Notes: a model not told the origin generated them from the sequence alone. A DNA stretch of 64,000 bases from Candidatus Binatia bacterium (GCA_937925685.1 CALAMI010000011.1:124001-188000), one strand, 5' to 3'. Positions 50,246 to 58,580 are shown, numbered from the stretch's first letter. Program-made: numbers and translations.

Positions 50246-51022
50246 TCACACCCCCCACAAGGCGGTGATGATGTAGTCGAACAGTAACACGGACACGGAA
50301 CCGACGACGACGGTAGACGTCGTGGCCGCGGCAACTCCAGCCGAAGTCGGCTGACAAGTGTAACCCCTGAAGGTGGAGATCAAGCCGACGAGGACACCGA
50401 AAACGCAGGCTTTCAAGACGCTGCCGAGTACATCGTCGCGGAAGTCCACAGCATTTTGTAAGCTGGAAACATAGTTGCCGGCATCGACACCCATGAGAGC
50501 GACTCCCACGACGTAGCCGCCGGCGAGACCACAGACGATAAACAACGCTGACAACAGGGGCATGGCAGCAATCATCGCCAGCGCTTTGGGAGCAACGACC
50601 AGGTGCACCGGGTCGATCGCCAGCATGCGCAAGCCGTCGAGTTGCTCAGTGGCGACCATGGTGCCGATTTCGGCCGTGGTTGCCGAACCAGCGCGACCGG
50701 TGGTGAGCAGCGCGGTGAGTACCGGCCCTAATTCGCGGATCAGGCTCAAGCCGACGACAGCACCGAGGGACTCCTCTGCACCGAAGCGGACCAGAGTGTT
50801 GTACCCTTGCAGCCCCAGCACCATGCCAACGGCTGCCCCGCTCACGCAGATGATGAGGAGAGAGAGCACTCCAATGTTGAACAGCTCTGCAACGAAGGCA
50901 CCGAGGCGTGGCGGTGGGGTAACCACAGCGCGCGCCACGTCGGCAGTGAATGCGGCGATACGTCCGAGTTCGAGGACGAAGCGCATCGTCGCTGATCCCA
51001 CCTCTGCAATTGGTCGGATCAT
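50246..51022 (-). CDS. mlaE: phospholipid ABC transporter permease MlaE
   Basis: The 258-residue permease has five to six membrane helices and family motifs GMVLGLQGYNTLVRFGAEESLG, RELGPVLTALLTTGRAGSA and TAEIGTMVATEQLDGLRML (read in parts), ending with SVSVLLFDYIITALW. It is the membrane core for lipid movement in the MlaFED complex. It starts seven bases after the mlaF stop. The cytoplasmic STAS partner MlaB, often next to mlaE, is not encoded here. Confidence 0.97.
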   Translation of the reverse strand: MIRPIAEVGSATMRFVLELGRIAAFTADVARAVVTPPPRLGAFVAELFNIGVLSLLIICVSGAAVGMVLGLQGYNTLVRFGAEESLGAVVGLSLIRELGPVLTALLTTGRAGSATTAEIGTMVATEQLDGLRMLAIDPVHLVVAPKALAMIAAMPLLSALFIVCGLAGGYVVGVALMGVDAGNYVSSLQNAVDFRDDVLGSVLKACVFGVLVGLISTFRGYTCQPTSAGVAAATTSTVVVGSVSVLLFDYIITALWGV

Positions 51023-51028
51023 GGGTGA

Positions 51029-51835
51029 TTACCAGCGCTGGACTGGTGTGTGCTGCGGCTCGCGTACGCCTTCTTCATGGACCTCCTCGTTGAAGAAATC
51101 GGCAATTTGCGGGTCCGGACTGGCCGCCAGCTCCTGCGGCGTTCCTTGGATGGCCTTGTGGTCCCATAAGAGCACCACATGATGGGCCATACGCATGGTC
51201 GAAGGAATGTGATGGGAAGAAACGATCATGGTAATCCCTCGTTCTTGATTGATCCGCCGCAGTAGCGCTTCGATACGCTTCACCGAGATCGGATCAAGCC
51301 CCGAAAAAGGCTCGTCGCAGAGAAGAATTTGCGGATCCCGCAAAATGGCGCGCGCTAGCGCCGCCCGCTTGACCATCCCTCCGGACAGTTCCCCGGGAAG
51401 AAGATGATCCACGCCGCGAAGCCCTACAGCCGCCAGGGTAGCATGTACCCGGTCGGCAATTTCTCGCTCGCTGAGCCGGGTATGTTCCCGCAGGGGGAAG
51501 GCAAGGTTCTCGTAGACCGTGAGGGAGTTGAGCAACGCCCCACCTTGAAACATCATGCCGAGCTTGCGTCGCACCTCGTAAAGCTGCCGTTCCGATAAGC
51601 CCACAACGTTGGTGCCAGCGACCCAAATGCGGCCGTGTTGAGGCTGAATGAGCCCGCCGATCAGGCGGAGGATGGTGGTTTTGCCCGCACCGCTGCCGCC
51701 GAGCACCACGGAAATCCGGTTGCCCGGAAATTCGCACGAAAAGTCCACAAGCACGGGTCTGGTCCCAAAATGCATGGTCACCCGCTCGAAAGCGACGGGA
51801 GTTTCCTGCAAAGGCACCGCACCACGCGACATCAT
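51029..51835 (-). CDS. mlaF: phospholipid ABC transporter ATPase MlaF
   Basis: The 268-residue ATPase has Walker A LGGSGAGKTTILRLIGG, Q-loop MMFQGGALLNSLTVYEN, the signature LSGGMVKRAALARA, Walker B ILLCDEPFSGLDP and the switch histidine in SSHHIPSTMRM. Adjacent ATGs at 51835 and 51832 are possible starts; both lack a strong ribosome site. The open frame continues far upstream but is antisense to the small HIT-like gene and nagA. It heads mlaFEDAC. Confidence 0.97.
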   Translation of the reverse strand: MMSRGAVPLQETPVAFERVTMHFGTRPVLVDFSCEFPGNRISVVLGGSGAGKTTILRLIGGLIQPQHGRIWVAGTNVVGLSERQLYEVRRKLGMMFQGGALLNSLTVYENLAFPLREHTRLSEREIADRVHATLAAVGLRGVDHLLPGELSGGMVKRAALARAILRDPQILLCDEPFSGLDPISVKRIEALLRRINQERGITMIVSSHHIPSTMRMAHHVVLLWDHKAIQGTPQELAASPDPQIADFFNEEVHEEGVREPQHTPVQRW

Positions 51836-51942
51836 TTTCCACAAGCTACCGATGCACTGTGGCCACGGCAAGTTTTGGGGAACATCGCTTGGTCTCGATA
51901 AGCCTCTAGCGCTTTGCCGTCTTTTGCTCTTGGAGATCTGCG

Positions 51943-52260
51943 CTAGGGGGTGCGGAGCTTCCGCAACGAGGCCCAGGAGGGGAGCGGGCGAGCGTGCGCG
52001 TGATAGTGGCTGGGTATTTGGCGCATGTGGTCGTCGAAAAACCAGCCTCCTGGAAACAACTTGTCTGCGACTGCCCGAAGGGCAGCCTCGATCACCGCTC
52101 GTTCCCAGGGTTGGACCACAGCCCGGTGCTCGCGGAGCACCGCCATGGGAACATCGCAGGAGTCGCAATCGAGGATCACGAAACCGACCGGCCGCTCGTA
52201 CTCTCCGTACCAACGAGTGCTCGGGGTCAAGACGCAGAGTTCGCAGTCTGGCGCCTTCAT
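51943..52260 (-). CDS. small HIT-like protein with Cys pairs
   Basis: The 105-residue protein begins MKAPDCELCVLTPSTRWYGE and has a second pair CDSCDVP, a central strand VGFVILDCD, and a C-terminal IPSHYHAHARP that resembles the HxHxHxxP end of HIT nucleotide hydrolases (here HYHAHARP). The middle HIT strand-loop and metal-type CxxC are compatible with the superfamily, but it is shorter than ordinary HIT enzymes. I suggest a HIT-related or zinc-binding protein and do not assign activity. It starts 21 bases after nagA and may share its transcript. Confidence 0.6.
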   Translation of the reverse strand: MKAPDCELCVLTPSTRWYGEYERPVGFVILDCDSCDVPMAVLREHRAVVQPWERAVIEAALRAVADKLFPGGWFFDDHMRQIPSHYHAHARPLPSWASLRKLRTP

Positions 52261-52281
52261 GGCCTTCCTTCTGGCAGGTGG

Positions 52282-53445
52282 TTAAGACGCCGCTCTTTCG
52301 TAAACAACGCGCCCGCCGACAATCGTGTACCGGACCTGGTAGTTCTCGTCGAGAACCACCAGGTCGGCATGGTAGCCGGTCTCGATCCGACCGAATTCCT
52401 TGTCCAGACGGAGTACGCGGTTCGGGGTGGTGCTGGCGGCCTCGAGCACCTTCTCGGGAGCCGTCGTGGGAAGCCAGTTGCAGAGATTGCGCACGGCACC
52501 ATCCAAGGCCAAGCAACTGCCAAACAATCTTTTCCCGTTCCCCGTGCGCACGCTGCCATTTTCCACTAGGCAGCGCACCCCGAACAGCTGGTGTTCCCCG
52601 TCGGCTAAGCCAAGCGCGACAGCGTCGCTGACCAGCACCGTGCTTGTTCCGCCGCGAAGCCGCCAGGCGAGTTCCAACGCCCGGGGCCGCACATGGTGGC
52701 CATCGGCAATGAGCTCCACCGTGAGGTTGAGGTCGGTGAGTGCGACACCGAGGAGACCCGGTTCACGATGGTGAAACGGCCGCATGGCGTTGTAAAGGTG
52801 AGTTACATGACTGGCCCCCGCATCGATGGCCAGCAACGTCTCTTCCTCGTTGGCCTCGCTATGGCCTAGAGCAACGACAATCCCGCGGTCCGCAGCCATG
52901 GCGATGAGTGGCACAGCCCCCGGAAGTTCGGGTGCGATCGTCGTCATCTTCACGAGACCCCCGCTGCGGGCCAAAAGGTCGTCGAACTCGGCCAGGTCAG
53001 GCGGGCGCATCCAGCGAGGGTTTTGAGCGCCAGCGCAATGACGGTTGAGAAACGGGCCTTCCAGATGAATCCCCAAGATGCGGGCGCCCGGCTCTCCCCC
53101 GGCCGCGAGCGCGATGGCTTCCACAGCCGTGCGCAACCTTTGGCGGGGTAGACTCGCGAGGGTGGGAAGGAAGGCCGTGACTCCAAACTGAGGAAGCTGC
53201 CGCGATAACTCGATAACCGCCTCGGTGTTCCCACTTTCACAAAGCTGGCCAAACCCGCCGTGAATGTGGAGGTCGACGAATCCGGGTGCCACCATGGATC
53301 CTTTCGCCTCGATCACCCGCGCACCGGGGGCGGCAACATCTTTGTCAATGCGATCGATCAGCCCCGCCTCCACCCGAACGTCCGTATGTTCGCTCCAGCC
53401 GTGAGGCAGCAAAACCCTTCCTTGACGGATCAACAGTTTTTCCAT
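52282..53445 (-). CDS. nagA: N-acetylglucosamine-6-phosphate deacetylase
   Basis: The 387-residue amidohydrolase removes acetyl from GlcNAc-6-phosphate for amino-sugar catabolism or wall recycling. The metal-site DLHIHGGFG, glutamate in ILGIHLEGPFLN, histidines of VALGHSEANEEET and SHVTHLYNAMRPFHHREPG, and the catalytic aspartate in VLVSDAVAL are all present. ATG 53445 is chosen because GGAGGATC precedes it. nagB and transport genes are not adjacent, so recycling of peptidoglycan sugar may be its main use. Confidence 0.94.
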   Translation of the reverse strand: MEKLLIRQGRVLLPHGWSEHTDVRVEAGLIDRIDKDVAAPGARVIEAKGSMVAPGFVDLHIHGGFGQLCESGNTEAVIELSRQLPQFGVTAFLPTLASLPRQRLRTAVEAIALAAGGEPGARILGIHLEGPFLNRHCAGAQNPRWMRPPDLAEFDDLLARSGGLVKMTTIAPELPGAVPLIAMAADRGIVVALGHSEANEEETLLAIDAGASHVTHLYNAMRPFHHREPGLLGVALTDLNLTVELIADGHHVRPRALELAWRLRGGTSTVLVSDAVALGLADGEHQLFGVRCLVENGSVRTGNGKRLFGSCLALDGAVRNLCNWLPTTAPEKVLEAASTTPNRVLRLDKEFGRIETGYHADLVVLDENYQVRYTIVGGRVVYERAAS

Positions 53446-53584
53446 GAGTTTCTGATCCTCCGCACGCCATGCTGTTCCGACGGCTCTGAATCCACGCCTC
53501 ACTTTGGTTCATCGACGGCGGACGAGCAAGAACCCCAGCTGACCGGCGTTACCTTGCAACAATTTGTTGGAAATTTGCCCCCAA

Positions 53585-53602
53585 GGGTGTAGGCTTACAC
53601 CC
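53585..53602. promoter_or_regulatory. palindrome between nagA and the Cys-repeat gene
   Basis: GGGTGTA and TACACCC form a perfect 7-bp inverted repeat around GGCT. It lies about 100 bases before the 53704 gene and 140 bases before nagA in the other direction. It could be an operator (TGTA-N4-TACA core) or a leader hairpin; it has no T-run. I cannot name a regulator. Confidence 0.4.
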
Positions 53603-53703
53603 GTTGAGGTCGATGCGCGTTTGGCCTGCGCAGGCCCGGCAATGTTTTCGGCGTGTCGGCAACGGCCGTGAGCGTAGATTCGCAGACTAGGAGGGATTCG
53701 AAG

Positions 53704-54474
53704 ATGAGGAACGGGAGTTCGAAAATTGTTTCGGTACTGGCCTTGGGCTTTGCGATCGCGTTCGCATCGGTTGTGGTGGCCCACGACCGAGGCAAGGACA
53801 AGCACCGTGACGACGACCGCTACGAGCACCACGGGTTCCCAGGCGGTAACCACCACGGATTTCCTCGGCCAGGGTGTTCGTTTTTAAGGCCACGGCTGGA
53901 GCCAGTGTGCAAGCAACAGTGCGAGAGTGAGGAGCGTGCCTGCAAAGCACAGGCGCGGGAGGCTTTACGGAGTTGTTTGGACTCGAATTGCGCCCAAGCG
54001 TTGGCAGCCGCTCGCTCCGCGTGTGCCGCCTCGTTGTGGTCGCAGCAATGCGTGCAGGCTTGGCAAGCGTATTTGCAGTGCGCGCAGCCGTGTAATGCGG
54101 CGTACCGTACTGGCCAGGCAGAATGCCGTGCCGCCGAGGATGCCTGCAAGGCAGCTTGTCCGCTTGCGCCGATGGACTGCCCCCTGCCTCCAGATCCACT
54201 GTGCCTCATGGGGTGCAAGGCAGAGGAAAGCGCCTGCAAAGCAACCGCCCAGCAAACCGCGGCAAGCTGTTTGCAAGGGTGTGCGAGTCAGCTCGCGACG
54301 GCCCGGCAAGCATGTGCTGCAAATCCTTTTTCGGCGGAGTGCCAATCGGCACTACAGGCTCTACGCTCTTGCATGATGCCTTGTTCGTTAGCGCTTCGCA
54401 CTAGCTTGGAAGCGTGCAAGACCGCCGAAAAAGCATGCAAAGCCTCTTGCAATAATTCTTCGCTTCATCCATAA
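53704..54474 (+). CDS. secreted protein with two 12-cysteine repeats
   Basis: ATG 53704 has a strong ribosome site (AGGAGGG) eight bases upstream. The 256-residue product has a signal peptide (likely cleaved after VVVA, residue 26), then a charged His-rich linker (27-57, with HHGFPGG and HHGFPR), then two repeats. Repeat 1 spans C69-C152 and repeat 2 spans C167-C249; each has twelve cysteines, and ten of eleven spacings are identical (4, 7, 11, 5 or 4, 11, 9, 10, 4, 11, 7, 4). The arms are alanine-rich and probably helical, held by disulfides. Two further cysteines (58, 159) lie outside. I recognise no family. A periplasmic or surface role, perhaps metal binding through the His region, is inference only. 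Confidence 0.8.
   Translation: MRNGSSKIVSVLALGFAIAFASVVVAHDRGKDKHRDDDRYEHHGFPGGNHHGFPRPGCSFLRPRLEPVCKQQCESEERACKAQAREALRSCLDSNCAQALAAARSACAASLWSQQCVQAWQAYLQCAQPCNAAYRTGQAECRAAEDACKAACPLAPMDCPLPPDPLCLMGCKAEESACKATAQQTAASCLQGCASQLATARQACAANPFSAECQSALQALRSCMMPCSLALRTSLEACKTAEKACKASCNNSSLHP
53908..54159 (+). repeat. 12-cysteine repeat, copy 1
   Basis: This encodes residues 69-152 of the secreted protein, with cysteines at 69, 73, 80, 91, 96, 107, 116, 126, 130, 141, 148 and 152. Confidence 0.85.
54202..54450 (+). repeat. 12-cysteine repeat, copy 2
   Basis: This encodes residues 167-249, with cysteines at 167, 171, 178, 189, 193, 204, 213, 223, 227, 238, 245 and 249. The spacing equals copy 1 except that one gap is a residue shorter. 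Confidence 0.85.
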
Positions 54475-54820
54475 AAGAGCTCACCCCTGTACAAACTCGC
54501 GGCCGATTGCCCCCACGGCCGCGGCGCAAGTGGTGCCAAGCCGCTTGCGTGAAGAGCGTCGGGCCCGAGAGCCCCTGCCCCCAAAAATCGCGCTCGGGTC
54601 CGGCGCTCCTCCTCTCGGAGCGCCATTGCATGGCATTGTGCGAAACCCCCTCCGAGGGATGTTCCTGGCCACCTGATAAAGCCTGGAGCTTACGGCTCGA
54701 CCAGTGTGTTGTTTTCGGCGTTGGCTCGTTGGCAAGTGGGCAGAAAGCCGCGCCGAGGAGCACACCTTCCGCATCGTGGCGCGGTCGGCCCCGGCGTGGA
54801 AGCCAGGTAAGCGACTTTCG
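54475..54820. other. 346-base convergent gap with strong hairpin
   Basis: Between the convergent Cys-repeat gene and uvrC there is a perfect 8-bp hairpin at 54602-54624 (GGCGCTCC, loop TCCTCTC, GGAGCGCC). No T-run follows on either strand, so it is a weak terminator candidate. No gene or RNA is seen. Confidence 0.5.
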
Positions 54821-56863
54821 TCAATGGCCGCTCTCGGACTCCGGCAAATCGCCCGGCGGTGCCTTATCCCTTTCCGCCGACTCGCTCGGGGCTGAGGAAA
54901 GCGGCGACCCCGCTAGTTCGCTGGTGCATGGGGAATCCGTTGAAGAGGAGGCAACCAGAGGCGCAGCGGCTGAGGTGGGCTGGAGGATGCCAAATTCCGC
55001 CCCCAATGCGGCGAGAATTTTCTCGGCCAAGGCGCGGTGGATTCCCGGGACTTGCATGAGTTCCTCAACGGTTGCCTCGCGCATCCGGCGCACACTGCCG
55101 AAGTGGCGCAGCAATCTGCGGCGCCGCACAGCTCCAACCCCTGGGATCGAATCGATGGCGGAACGCAGCCGCTCGCGCGTGCGGAGCTTGCGATGGTAGG
55201 TGATGGCAAAGCGGTGCGCCTCGTCGCGCACACGCTGGAGCAAGAAAAGCGCGTTACTGTTGCGGCGAAGCACGAGCGGGTTCTTCCGCCCCGGCAGGAA
55301 CACCCGCTCCTCGCTGTGCCGGAGTTCTCGAGCGCGGGGCGCACGCTCGACGCGGTCCTTGGCCAAACCGATCACGGCGACGTCTTCGATCGCGAGGCTT
55401 TTCAACACCTCCAGGGCAACGTTCAGTTGCCCTTTGCCGCCATCGAGGACGATCAAATCCGGATAAACTCCTTCTTCCCGTGCCCGCAAGAAGCGTCGAG
55501 ACAGAACTTCCGACATCATGGCAAAGTCGTCGGCTTGCTGCACGGTTTTAATACGATACCGCCGGTAGAGATTTTTATCCGGTTCGCCATCGACAAAGGT
55601 GACCTGCGAGCCGACGGCGACTCGGCCATGCAAGTTCGAGATATCGAAACATTCGATGCGATGCGGATAGCGGCGGAGGTGCAAGGCACGTTGCAGCTCA
55701 ACGCACATGCGCTCGCGTTGATGGGCTGCATCTTGACGCTGTTGAAACGCTTGCCGGGCATTGTCGTGCGCCAGTTCCACCAGGCGAAGCTTGTCGCCTC
55801 GTTGCGGGCAGTGAACGGTGACTCGCTGGCCTTTGCGTTCCGACAGCCACTCTTCCAACGTTTCGCTGTCGTCGAGAGCTGCCGGCACTAACACCTCGTC
55901 GGGGATGTGGCGGTCGCCTTGATAGAATTGTTGAAGCAACATGGAAAGAATCTCTTCGTCGGGAAATTCCAGGTCGTTGAGACTGTAGCGCTGGTGGCTG
56001 GTGAGCTTTCCCTGGCGCAAGAACAAGATCTCGACCTCCAGGAACCCGCCTTCTCGGTAGAAGCCCCAGACATCGACGTCTCCCCGGTGGTGCGCGAATG
56101 CTTGCTGGCGTTCTTGCGTCCGTTCGATGGCACGGATGCGATCACGGAGCCGGGCAGCATCTTCGAAACGTAGTTCCTCGGCTGCATGTTCCATCTCTGC
56201 AGTGAGTTGTCGGATGAGTTGTTGGCTCTTGCCTTCGAGAAGAAGGATGGCTTCGCGAAGATGTCGCTCGTATTCCTGACGATCGACCGGCAAGCAGCAT
56301 GGGGCTAGACAACGTTTGATTTGGTACTCGAGGCAGGGGCGCGACCGATTTCGGAAGACCGCGTCAGGGCAAGTCCGTAAGGGAATGATTTTGCGGATGG
56401 TGTCGAGGGTTTCTCGCACGCTCGTGGCTGAATCATAGGGCCCGAAATAGCGACTGCCGTCTTTCACGATGCGGCGCGTCACCAAGATGCGAGGCCATGG
56501 GTCTTGCACGGTGACCTTCACGCTGACGTACGACTTGTCGTCCTTGAGACGAATGTTGTAACGCGGCTTGTACTGCTTGATGAGATTGTTCTCGAGAATC
56601 AGCGCCTCTTTGTCGTTGGCGGTCACCAAGGTCTCGACATCGGCAATCTTGGCCAACAGGAAGCGAACTTGGGAGCGCTCGTCACCGCCGCGAACGTACT
56701 GCCGCACTCGGCTGCGGAGATTTTTGGCCTTGCCGACGTAAATCACCTTGCCCGCGGCATCCTTGAGCAAATATACCCCAGGTCGAGTCGGAACGGACTC
56801 GAGCTTTTCCGCCCAGGAGGGCAACGTTGTCACGGATTCTGTGGAGGGATGTGCCTGGGTCAC
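54821..56863 (-). CDS. uvrC: excinuclease ABC subunit UvrC
   Basis: UvrC makes both cuts around a DNA lesion after UvrA and UvrB. The 680-residue protein has a GIY-YIG nuclease domain (RPGVYLLKDAAGKVIYVGKA), a Cys cluster (RPCLEYQIKRCLAPC), a UVR/UvrB-contact helix region (LRFEDAARLRDRIRAIERT), the RNase H-like second nuclease (IECFDISNLHGRVAVGSQV, DLIVLDGGKGQLNVAL), and helix-hairpin-helix motifs near the C-terminus (SIPGVGAVRRRRLLRHFG). GTG 56863 (VTQAHPST) is my best start, with no Shine-Dalgarno but TATATT eight bases upstream. A Ser/Pro-rich tail follows the last motif. Confidence 0.96.
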   Translation of the reverse strand: MTQAHPSTESVTTLPSWAEKLESVPTRPGVYLLKDAAGKVIYVGKAKNLRSRVRQYVRGGDERSQVRFLLAKIADVETLVTANDKEALILENNLIKQYKPRYNIRLKDDKSYVSVKVTVQDPWPRILVTRRIVKDGSRYFGPYDSATSVRETLDTIRKIIPLRTCPDAVFRNRSRPCLEYQIKRCLAPCCLPVDRQEYERHLREAILLLEGKSQQLIRQLTAEMEHAAEELRFEDAARLRDRIRAIERTQERQQAFAHHRGDVDVWGFYREGGFLEVEILFLRQGKLTSHQRYSLNDLEFPDEEILSMLLQQFYQGDRHIPDEVLVPAALDDSETLEEWLSERKGQRVTVHCPQRGDKLRLVELAHDNARQAFQQRQDAAHQRERMCVELQRALHLRRYPHRIECFDISNLHGRVAVGSQVTFVDGEPDKNLYRRYRIKTVQQADDFAMMSEVLSRRFLRAREEGVYPDLIVLDGGKGQLNVALEVLKSLAIEDVAVIGLAKDRVERAPRARELRHSEERVFLPGRKNPLVLRRNSNALFLLQRVRDEAHRFAITYHRKLRTRERLRSAIDSIPGVGAVRRRRLLRHFGSVRRMREATVEELMQVPGIHRALAEKILAALGAEFGILQPTSAAAPLVASSSTDSPCTSELAGSPLSSAPSESAERDKAPPGDLPESESGH

Positions 56864-57776
56864 GAGGCAAGAATATAACGGCGGCTCCACCAGGGAGAAG
56901 TCCGTAGTGCAACGGCGAGCGCTTTCCCCCTGTTTTGCCTTTGGGACCGACGACGCCTTGATTTGTTTCGTCCGCTTGCGTGCGCCAGCTAAGCTTCTGA
57001 CCGGTGCGCGGTCGAGGATAGGTTGCGAACGGGAGCCGGAGCTCTCGTGGTCAAAAATGGGTGAGCGAGCAAGGAAGGTGGCACCTGGGCGGTAAACGCA
57101 ATCCGGGTTGGCCCCCATGGCGCGGGTCGATCAGGGGGGGGCACGCAATGATCGACTGCGTTCGACGAGGCGAGCACGTAGGTGCTGAAAACGCAATCCC
57201 GCGCCTTGTGTGTTCCGGGCTGCCAGCCTGGCTTGGCGCTTTGCCGGTGGCACGACGGGGTTTCGAACCTCCGCGCTAGCGCACCGGTCGATTGGCCAGA
57301 ACCAGCGGCGCCTCGTTTGGTATCGGGCCGCCTGCGGTACGCGGAGACTTTTGGACGCAGTATCGCGACCGGTGCTGCTTACGCCTTCACTCTCGGCAAG
57401 CAGGGGAAGCCGAGGGTGTACGGTGGAGTAGCTTTCGTGTTCTAGCAGCGTGGAGATTGGCAGGAACGCGCTCATGCCAAGCCGATCCCGAGGAGTGCCT
57501 CTGGCTGGGCTCACGCCAGTGCCAAGGAGAGCAACCATGCACTGCCGTGATGGGCTGGGAGGCCGTGGGCTCTGCCCGCGGGCAACGGGGACGTTCGCGT
57601 GGCCGGAGGATCGACGCCACCTGGTTTGCACTTGTGGCCGTACCCTCTTGTTCCGCTGGAAAACGCGTTCGAAGCGGCCTCGCACTGTCATCCCCGTTCT
57701 CCGAACCGGCTTGCGGTGTGGCGGAGCGCCTTTCGAGGCTTGCAGCTTCGGCTGTTTGGAAGGACAACAGACGCGC
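56864..57776. other. 913-base divergent gap between uvrC and the nuclease-fold gene
   Basis: This holds the promoters of both divergent genes. TATATT, on the minus strand at 56877-56872, is a possible -10 box for uvrC. Long open frames cross the gap on both strands but have Arg/Pro-rich, non-protein-like content. Near 57255-57300 the minus strand contains GGAGGTTCGAAACCCC, reminiscent of a tRNA T-arm, but the stems do not pair. I see no supported gene. Confidence 0.45.
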
Positions 57777-58580
57777 ATGGATACCCACGCTCTGGAACCG
57801 TGCGAACGCGAAGTCCTGAGCGCCTTGCGCCGGCGTGGGGTGGTGTGCCGACTGGGACGCCGCGACGGCGCACTGATACCCTCGAGCGAGGAGAACAGGC
57901 AACGCTGGTACCGGCTGCTTGGGCATTACTCCTTTCGCCTGTTTCTGCGCGATTTGATTCGCTTGCGACATGGGGCAATGGTGGAAGAGCTCACCCACTA
58001 CTGCTCGCTCGAGGTCGCGCGGCATTACCTTGGCGAAGTCGACGACCTCGGTCTGATCCAGTGGCGCAAGCGCAAAGCCGTGCTGAAACGAACGGACGTC
58101 CGCTCTTTCGGCCCGACCTTGGAGTGGTACGTGGCCGAAGTGCTGCGTCGGGAGTTCGGCATGGCCAGTATCTGGAACTTGCGACCCAGCAAGACCAGCG
58201 GCGGAGGCGACTACGATGTCGTGGCGTGTGCCGACGGTTTGCTACTCTACGTCGAAACCAAGTCCGCTGCGCCGCGAAACATCGAGGCCACGCAAATGGC
58301 TGCCTTTGTGAAGCGGGTTGCCACTCTGGCTCCGGACATGGCGGTGCTCATCAACGATACGCAGTTACGGATGTTGGATAAGCTTGTGCCAGCGGTTCAG
58401 CAGGCGGCACGCCACGAACTGCCAGGGTTGGGGCGTATGCGCCGCCTACGTGGAGAGATTTTCGCCGCCCGCGATTGCTTGTTTGTCACCAATAGCGAGC
58501 CGGATCTCGCCGGAAACCTGGGAATCTGTATCAGTCACTTCTTGCGCTCCCGATCGGCCTTGGGGCGGCCGTTGTTCTGA
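57777..58580 (+). CDS. probable PD-(D/E)XK nuclease-fold protein
   Basis: ATG 57777 follows GGAAGGAC and begins MDTHALEPCEREVLSALRRR. The 267-residue protein has an N-terminal helical, winged-helix-like region (about 1-110, with MVEELTHYCSLEVARHYL) and a central module with GGGDYDVVACADG (acid near residue 146) and LLYVETKSAAP (E-x-K near 160-162). That is the catalytic layout of PD-(D/E)XK nucleases. It could cut or only bind DNA or RNA. The C-terminal third (LVPAVQQAARHELPGLG and on) is unassigned. It is convergent with tatD, overlapping by 46 bases. No methyltransferase or toxin partner adjoins it. Confidence 0.65.
   Translation: MDTHALEPCEREVLSALRRRGVVCRLGRRDGALIPSSEENRQRWYRLLGHYSFRLFLRDLIRLRHGAMVEELTHYCSLEVARHYLGEVDDLGLIQWRKRKAVLKRTDVRSFGPTLEWYVAEVLRREFGMASIWNLRPSKTSGGGDYDVVACADGLLLYVETKSAAPRNIEATQMAAFVKRVATLAPDMAVLINDTQLRMLDKLVPAVQQAARHELPGLGRMRRLRGEIFAARDCLFVTNSEPDLAGNLGICISHFLRSRSALGRPLF

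Noticed and set aside
56864-57118. N-terminal extension of uvrC to 57118
   Set aside because: The extension is Lys/Arg/Ser-rich and unlike UvrC, whose GIY-YIG domain begins soon after GTG 56863.
57250-57300. tRNA-like segment on the minus strand (GGAGGTTCGAAACCCC)
   Set aside because: The T-loop consensus is present, but flanking bases do not form a 5-bp T-stem and no acceptor, D-arm or anticodon arm can be fitted. At most it is a decayed relic.
57131-57776. long minus-strand frame between uvrC and the nuclease-fold gene
   Set aside because: It is Arg/Pro-rich with no recognisable motif and lacks a ribosome site.
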